Shown here in pieces: positions 58,127 through 64,000 of a stretch of 64,000 nt of DNA. The position numbers and the translations under genes are program-made. Location of the stretch: NCBI GenBank assembly GCA_029246505.1, contig JAQWNC010000003.1, positions 1-64,000 on the forward strand, given 5' to 3'. Source of the DNA: Arenicellaceae bacterium (GTDB taxonomy: Bacteria > Pseudomonadota > Gammaproteobacteria > Arenicellales > Arenicellaceae). Position 1 is the first letter of the stretch, and each line of letters begins with the position of its first letter. Below the pieces are notes generated by a model, which saw only the letters and a list, made by a program, of their open reading frames with translations, was not told where the DNA came from and made no database searches.

Positions 58127-58576
58127 ATGCACTGGAATATTTATCTCTCCGGCGAAATACACACTAGCTGGCGACAGCAAATAAAAGAAGGTTGCAAAAA
58201 ACTTGAGCTGCCTGTTTCATTTTTTTCTGCGGTCACTGATCACGCCGCAAGCGATGCAGCCGGTGATTTGCTTGGCGTTGAAGATAAACAATTCTGGCGT
58301 GACCATAAGTCTGCCAAGGTTAATAGCATTCGGACCAAGACATTGATCGAAAACTGCGATTTAGTCGTAGTGCGGTTTGGCGAAAAATTCAAACAATGGA
58401 ATGCGGCTTTTGATGCTGGTTGTTGCTCCGCATTGGGTAAGCCATACATAACCCTGCACGATGATGATAGCACTATCATTCACGCCCTAAAGGAAGTCGA
58501 TGCCGCGGCAATGGCATGGGCAACAACCCCAGATAAAGTTGTCGAAATCTTGAAATATGTGATCGGTAAACAATAA
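58127..58576 (+). CDS. ytoQ: YtoQ family protein
   Basis: A 149-residue protein matching Bacillus YtoQ: YLSGEIHTSWRQQIKEGCKK at the start, and FRTKT-like, FGEKFKQWNAAFDAG and KPYITLHDD further on. It looks like a nucleoside 2-deoxyribosyltransferase-type fold, but function is unknown. The start is set at the ATG with GAGG 6 bases upstream and matching the family; longer frames begin 12-16 codons earlier. Lone gene. Confidence 0.85.
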   Translation: MHWNIYLSGEIHTSWRQQIKEGCKKLELPVSFFSAVTDHAASDAAGDLLGVEDKQFWRDHKSAKVNSIRTKTLIENCDLVVVRFGEKFKQWNAAFDAGCCSALGKPYITLHDDDSTIIHALKEVDAAAMAWATTPDKVVEILKYVIGKQ

Positions 58577-58599
58577 AATAAATATAATAGGAACACCTT

Positions 58600-58968
58600 A
58601 TGCCTGTTCACATTATCGCGATGTTCACTGCAGTACTTGTACTACTGCAAATTTACTGCTCGTTCAAGGTCGTCCGACGGCGTCGTGCACAACAAAGCTC
58701 ACTGGGAGGCACAGGTGATAAAAAGTTGTAGAAAAGAATTTATGCGCATGGAAATTTTATTGAAAGGGTCCGATGGCCTTGCTGATGTCGTTGATAAACA
58801 AGTTGCAAGGTTTACCCGAAACCGGCTTTATACCTTGGGGGCTCTTATGATTGGCCACATCAGTATTTTATAGCGCTCACCCAAAAGGGCTCTATTTAGT
58901 TTTGAGTTTTTGGCATGGCGACTACACTTCTGGTTATGCTCATAATGGCCATTTTGCTCGTCGTATAA
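58600..58968 (+). pseudogene. MAPEG-family gene, disrupted
   Basis: The frame begins MPVHIIAMFTAVLVLLQIY and continues SFKVVRRRRAQQSSLGGTG, the MAPEG start, but a TAG (58729-58731) interrupts it at GDKKL-stop. Reading on in the same frame gives KRIYAHGNFIERV, which is the next MAPEG segment; a shift is then needed to reach PMALLMSLI and another to reach VFGMATTLLVMLIMAILLVV at the end (stop 58966-58968). So one nonsense change and at least two frameshifts separate it from a working gene. Two overlapping frames at 58637 and 58851 are shadows. Confidence 0.75.
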
Positions 58969-59042
58969 GCGATGCTGTAATAAGTGTAGCCGGTATAGGT
59001 ACTAGTAATTTAAGTGTACGTATAAATGATTTAAATATGCAC

Positions 59043-59933
59043 TTAATCTTCGACCCCGGAGCCCCTATCAGGCAAAACAACTACTCCGGTTGCCAGTCCG
59101 ACGCCCAGCAAAATCAAACCGCCACCAATTAGCATTGCCATAGTAATCGGTTCAGCTAATATCGCGTATCCCAACGCGATAGCAAATACTGGCATCAAGT
59201 AAGTTAATAATACAGTCCGTACAATTCCTATACTTTTGAGCAACCGAAACATTAATATATAAGCCAGACCGCTATTAACGATACCTAAAACTACTGCGGC
59301 TCCCCAGGCAGTGTTACCCGGGCTTATATTTGGCCAGTACAGTACCGCCAACGGTAACATCGTAATCGCTGCGAAAGTTTGACATCCGGCAGCCGTTACA
59401 ATTGGATCAACATCCACTAGGTAGCGTTTATGATAAAAGCCCGTAAGCGCATACATTAAGGTTGCCAGTAACGCGGCCACAACCGGTAATGTGATAGACA
59501 CGCTCAGAGACATCGCATCATCCCCACACAATACCCACACACCCCCAAAACCGAGTAATATTCCCAATAAACCGGCTTTCGAAACTTTCTCGCTAAAGAG
59601 TAGTAATCCTAATAATACTGTCCATATTGGAATTGTCGCATTCAAAATAGACGCGAAACCCGTGGTGACATGCTCTGCGGTGTAAGCAAATAATGAAAAT
59701 GGAATACTGGATGCCAACAAGCTCAGTACTAAAATATGTTGCCAGTACTCTTTAATTCTCAATAGATTGCCACGTAGGTAGACTATAGGCAGCAAAATAA
59801 GACCGGCAGCCGCGGTGCGCACAAAAACTAATGCAAAGGCACCAAACTCGGGCACTGCCAATTTGATGAATAAGAAAGAAGCCCCCCATACCGCAGACAG
59901 CAGTAAGAGCTCCAAAAGGTGTTTTAGTCGCAA
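59043..59933 (-). CDS. EamA/DMT-family transporter (second)
   Basis: A 296-residue protein of about ten membrane helices in two EamA repeats (about 4-135 and 150-285; ILNATIPIWTVLLGLLLFSE and RTVLLTYLMPVFAIALGYA). Differs from the DMT protein at 23497 in length of loops and is not a recent duplicate. Substrate unknown. Its end lies 75 bases from the MAPEG remnant. Confidence 0.9.
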   Translation of the reverse strand: MRLKHLLELLLLSAVWGASFLFIKLAVPEFGAFALVFVRTAAAGLILLPIVYLRGNLLRIKEYWQHILVLSLLASSIPFSLFAYTAEHVTTGFASILNATIPIWTVLLGLLLFSEKVSKAGLLGILLGFGGVWVLCGDDAMSLSVSITLPVVAALLATLMYALTGFYHKRYLVDVDPIVTAAGCQTFAAITMLPLAVLYWPNISPGNTAWGAAVVLGIVNSGLAYILMFRLLKSIGIVRTVLLTYLMPVFAIALGYAILAEPITMAMLIGGGLILLGVGLATGVVVLPDRGSGVED

Positions 59934-60059
59934 CAGAGCCTCAGCAAAACTATTCAGTTAGCTCGTAATGAATTCGTCCATAATGTAACATTAAAGTTAT
60001 AAAATTAGGCCAGAGCCATAATGGAATATAACTATAAGTTATTAAGCAGAGAATGAAGG

Positions 60060-60314
60060 CAAAATAAGAAAAAAGAAATTAGCGAAATTTTTGAGCTCGC
60101 ATCAAAGAATGATTTGGACGGTATATTGAGTTACGAAGAACGACCTTTGGTATCTATTGGCTGTAGATCTGATGTGCGCTCAGCAACATTAGATGCTGAG
60201 TTCACTGCGATCATCAATGATACCCAGCTAAAGGTATGTGCCTAGTACGGCAATGAATGGGGCTACGCCAATCGAGTCGCCGATTTAGTCAATTTGGTGA
60301 ATAAACATCAATGA
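60060..60314 (+). pseudogene. C-terminal fragment of a glyceraldehyde-3-phosphate dehydrogenase gene
   Basis: An 85-codon stretch reads DLDGILSYEERPLVSIGCRSD, LDAEFTAI, and after a TAG (60243-60245) YGNEWGYANRVADLVNLVNK to the stop. This is the GAPDH C-terminus (GILGYEERPLVS, then WYDNEWGYANR), with the conserved Trp codon changed to a stop and the first 250 codons missing. No full gene is near. Lies in the 488-base gap between the second DMT gene and the DUF2937 gene; the rest of that gap holds nothing. Confidence 0.85.
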
Positions 60315-60421
60315 CCTCATATCAATATATCGGCCCTATCAATACATCGCACCTATAGGCATACACCAGCTAACTCTCATATTGACCTATACATTAATAT
60401 ACGTCACGATTAAAAGTAACC

Positions 60422-61015
60422 ATGAGTAGAGTTCAACATTATATATCATTGATCGTTTTTACTGCCGGCTTCGTGCTCGGTGTGCAAATACCCAATTTTA
60501 TTGATCAATATAGCAAACGTGTTGACGCCCATTTGATCAAGGCACTAGCAGATGACCAGCTAGGCGGTGACATTAACGAGCTAATTTTAAAACACGAGAC
60601 TACTAGAGACGTTACACTTCGTGCCGAAGCCACACTGATTCGCGGGCTGCAATCAAATATTGAAAGCTACCAGGAAGCAGCTATAACTTGGGCTAAAGGC
60701 ATCTGGCCCAGTTTAATTCATATTGCTCTAAAAGAATCAGCTACTTTGCGGCAGGAGACTATAAATCAAGATTTAGCAATCCTACCGCTAAATCTCGACG
60801 CTATGTCTTATGGTTTTATAATAGCGATACTGTTCTCTATTCTATGGGAGCTAGTATCGCTGCTATTGCGGGGTATATCTCGCTGGCACAGTCGGCGGCA
60901 ATTCAAGCTCCAGTGGGCCAAGCGCGAGGCTTCAATGAGCTCACAAAGCCGCGAGGACGGCCCCAATCGACACGCCGAATTGGCACACGACGTAAAGGCA
61001 ATGAGTCGCTACTAG
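60422..61015 (+). CDS. DUF2937 family membrane protein with an ispG-derived C-terminal tail
   Basis: A 197-residue protein. An N-terminal helix (LIVFTAGFVLGVQIPNF) and FIDQYSKRVDAHL, GGDINELILKHE and ESATLRQETINQDLAI fit DUF2937; a second helix lies at about 131-150. The family normally ends soon after; here a charged tail continues (SRWHSRRQFKLQWAK) and closes with ELAHDVKAMSRY. Those 12 residues are coded by 36 bases nearly identical to a stretch of ispG 1 kb downstream (62009-62044). Function of DUF2937 is unknown. Confidence 0.82.
   Translation: MSRVQHYISLIVFTAGFVLGVQIPNFIDQYSKRVDAHLIKALADDQLGGDINELILKHETTRDVTLRAEATLIRGLQSNIESYQEAAITWAKGIWPSLIHIALKESATLRQETINQDLAILPLNLDAMSYGFIIAILFSILWELVSLLLRGISRWHSRRQFKLQWAKREASMSSQSREDGPNRHAELAHDVKAMSRY
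60977..61012 (+). repeat. 36-bp direct repeat, copy 1 (3' end of DUF2937 gene)
   Basis: GAATTGGCACACGACGTAAA then GGCAATGAGTCGCTAC, identical to 62009-62044 at 35 of 36 positions (G to A at position 22). Ends 3 bases before the stop codon of the DUF2937 gene; same frame in both genes. Confidence 0.95.
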
Positions 61016-61114
61016 CAGTAATAATACACAGGAAGAATCAACGGGGAAATTCACAACTAGAATCACCACTACCCGACGTCAGCAACATCCAATACGGTCG
61101 ATTATAGAATTATC

Positions 61115-62251
61115 ATGGACATAACTCGCAATCCAACTCGCGCAGTAAAAATTGGCAACTCGATATTAGGTGCAGGTAACCCTATTCTAGTGCAAAGCAT
61201 GTGCGCAACACGCACTCAGGATATTCCGGCCACTGTAGCGCAGGTAAATGCCCTACATGCTGCGGGTGCCGGTGTGGTACGTATCGCAGTCGATAATAAA
61301 AAAGATGCCGCAGCGTTAACTCAAATCGCCTGCGAAACAGATGCAATCCTGTCAGTGGATTTGCAAGAGAATTACCGCATGGCCGAGATCGTGGCGCCGC
61401 ATGTGCACAAAATCAGGTACAACCCTGGCCACTTGTATCATCACGAACGTAAAAAACATTGGACTGAAAAGGTTCAATACCTGGTAGATATCGCTGGAAA
61501 AAATGACTGCGCAATGCGAATTGGTGTTAACTGCGGATCTTTAGATCCTGCGCAGGCAGACAAGTACCCCAAGGAAGACTCAATTTCGCCAATGCTCGAT
61601 AGTGCGCTGGAGCATTGTGCTTTTCTGGATAGTATTGGGTTCGAACGATATTGCCTATCGCTGAAAGACTCCGACCCCAGCAAAGTTATCGAAGCAAATA
61701 CTCGCTTCGCCCAGATCAGGCCCGAGATTCCACTACATCTAGGAGTTACCGAAGCAGGAATGCCACCAGAGGGTGTCACTAAAACGCGTATCGCCTTTGA
61801 ACAGCTGCTTGGGCATGGCATTGGCGATACCGTGCGGGTTTCCCTGACGCTCCCATTTGCCGACAAACCAAAAGAAATTGAAGCCGGCCAAACAATTATT
61901 GCCGACATATTCGCAGGAAGGGTACGCAGTGTAGTCGCCTTTGATCCAAACAAACTAAATATCATCTCTTGCCCGAGTTGTTCCCGTGTGGAAAATGAGG
62001 CGTTCATTGAATTGGCACACGACGTAAAGACAATGAGTCGCTACGCTAAAGATCACAATATAACCATCGCGGTGATGGGCTGCCGGGTAAATGGCCCAGG
62101 CGAAACCGACGATGCAGATCTCGGCTTATGGTGCGGTCCTACCACTGTAAACTTAAAGCGCCGCGGTGAAAAATTAGGGACCTTTCCGTACGATAAAATT
62201 CTGGGCAAGCTAAAAACTGAATTGGATTGTATGGTGCTGCAACGACCATAA
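61115..62251 (+). CDS. ispG: 4-hydroxy-3-methylbut-2-enyl diphosphate synthase, divergent form
   Basis: IspG makes HMBPP in the non-mevalonate isoprenoid path using a 4Fe-4S cluster. The 378 residues show the TIM barrel ([48 protein letters not shown]) and the cluster site IISCPSCSR and [16 protein letters not shown], with three Cys and Glu in place. The barrel differs from the usual gammaproteobacterial type: the parts [24 protein letters not shown] and VNCGSLDP replace the standard ones. The wording is close to what I recall of planctomycete IspG. It is not in the usual rodZ-ispG-hisS setting. Confidence 0.9.
   Translation: MDITRNPTRAVKIGNSILGAGNPILVQSMCATRTQDIPATVAQVNALHAAGAGVVRIAVDNKKDAAALTQIACETDAILSVDLQENYRMAEIVAPHVHKIRYNPGHLYHHERKKHWTEKVQYLVDIAGKNDCAMRIGVNCGSLDPAQADKYPKEDSISPMLDSALEHCAFLDSIGFERYCLSLKDSDPSKVIEANTRFAQIRPEIPLHLGVTEAGMPPEGVTKTRIAFEQLLGHGIGDTVRVSLTLPFADKPKEIEAGQTIIADIFAGRVRSVVAFDPNKLNIISCPSCSRVENEAFIELAHDVKTMSRYAKDHNITIAVMGCRVNGPGETDDADLGLWCGPTTVNLKRRGEKLGTFPYDKILGKLKTELDCMVLQRP
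62009..62044 (+). repeat. 36-bp direct repeat, copy 2 (inside ispG)
   Basis: Codes for [12 protein letters not shown] in IspG, just after the first cluster cysteines and before the second part of the cluster domain. Same frame as in copy 1; the copy in ispG is followed by AKDHN, the copy in the DUF2937 gene by a stop. Confidence 0.95.
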
Positions 62252-62510
62252 AATTTTACCCTCATCTATATCAAGTATCGAGCATATCTCCTCTAAAAAA
62301 GTAAAAAAAAGCCCCCCGGAAGAGGCCCAATTTTTTCGTACTCCCCGACTGCTAATGGTCGTTTAATTAATCTAACGTTTATCTTTCAAAGCCCAAAATT
62401 CGCACGAGTAGTATGTTCACCGCTCTCGTTTTCGATGAAATAAGGGCTAATGTTATTATTCTCAACTATTTTAGTTTAGTTATTTCAATTGACCATAATT
62501 GGCGAATTAA

Positions 62511-63110
62511 TTATTGGAGTGTCGCTGCAATGATGCCGTTTTCAATAATAAAGTCAGCTTGTAAACCGGATTGATTACAGGTGCCGCTACCGGTAATCGT
62601 GCCAGATATTGCTGAGGCTCCAACCGACAAAAAAAGCTGCAAAGTTCCTACGCAGCGCAGATCACCATCGACCTCATCGAACGGCACGTTCGCATTAACG
62701 GTCCCATTACTGATCGCGCTAGTCTCGCTATTTCCATCCACGGTTACAGTAGCTAAATTGTTTTCATCAATAACTACGGTAAACGATTCAGCAAATGGTT
62801 CAGTAATCAAGCCACCGCCAACGGATATAGTCCCTGAAGCATTCCCAACATAGGTGCCTATCAAACTCGAAGGTTCGGCAGGTGATAAATTACTGGAACT
62901 TGGTGTAGCCGGTGTAGCCGGTGTTGATGTGATGGTTGCTGGTGTTGATGTGATTGTGGCTAGTGTAGCTGTCGCAGCAGAACCACTACTAGCTAGAGTG
63001 GTGGTTTCCGAGGAACTCGAAGCCGATTCGGAGCCGCCACCGCTAGTGCTATCACCGCCACCGCAAGCGTACAAAAATGCCGTTAAGAGTATGATAGGTA
63101 ACTGTCTCAT
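62511..63110 (-). CDS. Lipoprotein with low-complexity linker
   Basis: A 199-residue lipoprotein: signal with lipobox LTAFLYACGGGD (Cys about 16), a Ser/Thr/Gly/Ala-rich linker with repeats of TSTPAT (about 55-68), then a beta-rich C-domain (GTYVGNASGTISVGGG onward, ending FIIENGIIAATLQ). Looks like an outer-membrane lipoprotein with a flexible tether. No family recognised. The gap to ispG holds a weak hairpin near 62311-62336. Confidence 0.7.
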   Translation of the reverse strand: MRQLPIILLTAFLYACGGGDSTSGGGSESASSSSETTTLASSGSAATATLATITSTPATITSTPATPATPSSSNLSPAEPSSLIGTYVGNASGTISVGGGLITEPFAESFTVVIDENNLATVTVDGNSETSAISNGTVNANVPFDEVDGDLRCVGTLQLFLSVGASAISGTITGSGTCNQSGLQADFIIENGIIAATLQ

Positions 63111-63217
63111 GGGGCTTCTCCTGAATAGGGATTACCTATATTTTAAATATATAAATCCAATTTAACAGAAACTTATATAATATATCAAGTTTTTACTTTA
63201 ATATGGGAACCCAACTG

Positions 63218-64000
63218 TTAATAAAATAGATTAAGAAGTAAAACAGTTACTACCAAAAATAAAATGGTCATTCCTCCACCAGCACGCAAAAAATCTAATA
63301 CTCGGTATCCGGCCGGCCCCATAATAAGAGCATTAACCTGATGTGTCGGGATTAAAAACGAGTTAGACGCACATAACGCTACGGTCAACGCGAACATCGC
63401 AGGATTAGCCCCCACCCCCAAAGCTATTTGAATTGCGATAGGTACTAACAATACTGTCGCACCTACATTGGACATAACCAATGTAAATATGGTCGCTAAT
63501 GTACCCAGAGCAAACTGAACTTGCAAAACCGAAGCACCATCTAAAATATACAAGGCCTCGGATGCCAGCCAGGCTGCGGCACCTGTGGTTTCCATCGCCA
63601 AACCAAGAGGAATCAAACAGGCCAACATAAAGACCGTCTGCCAACTAATTGCCGCATAAGCCTCATCAATTTGAATGACGCCCGTAAGAATCATCCCGAT
63701 TGCCCCAGCCATCAGAGCAACTGACAAAGGTAAGGCAGTAAAAAGCACTAAGCCAATGGCTAGTGTGAAACACACGGATGCATAGATTAGTTTATTAGGT
63801 CTAAACGTTTCGCGAGGAAAATCAGTTACAACAGCAAAATCTCTACTATCTGTAACAGCAGTCAATTCGTGCCATCGTGAATGCAGAAGTAAGGTATCGC
63901 CCGCTTGTAATTCAACGCTCGAGATATTTTCGTCGATAACATGATCAATTCGATATATCGACAATATTCGAGCGCCGTATCTACGTCGAAACTGTAATTC
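63218..64000 (-). CDS. SLC13-type transporter, C-terminal half (5' end beyond window)
   Basis: The frame is open to the right edge and its first bases read FRRRYGARIL, then QAGDTLLLHSRWHEL: a TrkA_C (RCK_C) domain as found in the middle of large SLC13/citrate-type carriers. The rest is the second membrane half, with AGAIGMILTGVIQIDEAYAAISW and ASNSFLIPTHQVNALIMGPAGY as in that family. Ends at a stop at 63218. The substrate (sulfate, dicarboxylate or another anion) cannot be told from this half. A TTG within the window is not taken as the start. Confidence 0.88.
   Translation of the reverse strand, partial: ELQFRRRYGARILSIYRIDHVIDENISSVELQAGDTLLLHSRWHELTAVTDSRDFAVVTDFPRETFRPNKLIYASVCFTLAIGLVLFTALPLSVALMAGAIGMILTGVIQIDEAYAAISWQTVFMLACLIPLGLAMETTGAAAWLASEALYILDGASVLQVQFALGTLATIFTLVMSNVGATVLLVPIAIQIALGVGANPAMFALTVALCASNSFLIPTHQVNALIMGPAGYRVLDFLRAGGGMTILFLVVTVLLLNLFY

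Noticed and set aside
58637-59132. Two plus-strand frames (58637-58873 and 58851-59132)
   Set aside because: They are pieces of the broken MAPEG gene read in shifted frames, the second continuing antisense to the DMT transporter gene.
62303-62336. A-run, GCC...GGC and T-run after ispG, looking like a terminator
   Set aside because: Only three reliable base pairs and a mismatch near the T-run; not firm enough to list.

Overview
The window reads as the chromosome of a gammaproteobacterium, probably marine or aquatic. The main evidence is gene order. The left third carries, all on the minus strand apart from queG, the classic gammaproteobacterial series nnr-tsaE-amiB-mutL-miaA-hfq-hflX-hflK-hflC-(DUF2065)-hisZ-purA, with queG divergent at the head. 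It also carries a tRNA-Thr/Tyr/Gly/Thr-tuf operon in the same order as E. coli thrU-tyrU-glyT-thrT-tufB. MutL keeps the endonuclease motif, as in gammaproteobacteria without MutH. No species can be named from the sequence alone.

Layout. 1-2.6 kb: start of tuf, four tRNAs with a strong promoter, a SPOR protein and coaX. 2.6-18 kb: the housekeeping block above. 18-31 kb: accessory metabolism, with a sulfite-dehydrogenase-like pair, recQ, a DMT exporter, a secreted SDR, a Tat-exported dienelactone hydrolase, a DUF2130 protein, phhB and two DUF6152-like proteins. 31-45 kb: purU, an SRAP protein, a Fic-like protein with a degenerate active site, a PepSY membrane protein, glutathione transferases, a RIO kinase beside an RRM protein, a molybdenum hydroxylase (IorAB-like) with its own cytochrome c, and a MetE-like protein. 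45-52 kb: orn, recR, ybaB, dnaX, 4.5S RNA, a spermidine-synthase-fold protein, a RhlE-type helicase and a Bax-inhibitor-1 protein. From tRNA-Ser (52.3 kb) to the right edge lies a looser region: long non-coding gaps, REP-like hairpins, a repetitive lipoprotein, a GT-C glycosyltransferase, a third DUF6152-like protein, YtoQ, a DMT exporter, a DUF2937 protein, a divergent ispG and an SLC13-type transporter cut by the edge.

The most unusual theme is gene decay and sequence shuffling. I found remnants that ordinary ORF calling misses or misreads: a DUF3179 N-terminus with a new glycine-rich tail, a YeeE/YedE remnant, a MAPEG gene with a stop and frameshifts, the C-terminus of a GAPDH gene with Trp changed to a stop, and a small secreted protein with a one-base frameshift. 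Housekeeping genes nearby are intact, so general sequencing error is not the easy explanation.

The single most curious signal is a 36-bp direct repeat (35/36 identical). It places a piece of the ispG coding sequence at the very 3' end of the preceding DUF2937 gene, giving that protein an ispG-derived C-terminal tail. I see no CRISPR array, intact insertion sequence or prophage, and no clear defence island. The Fic-like protein, the RIO-RRM pair and the three DUF6152-like proteins are the best candidates for uncharacterised functions.
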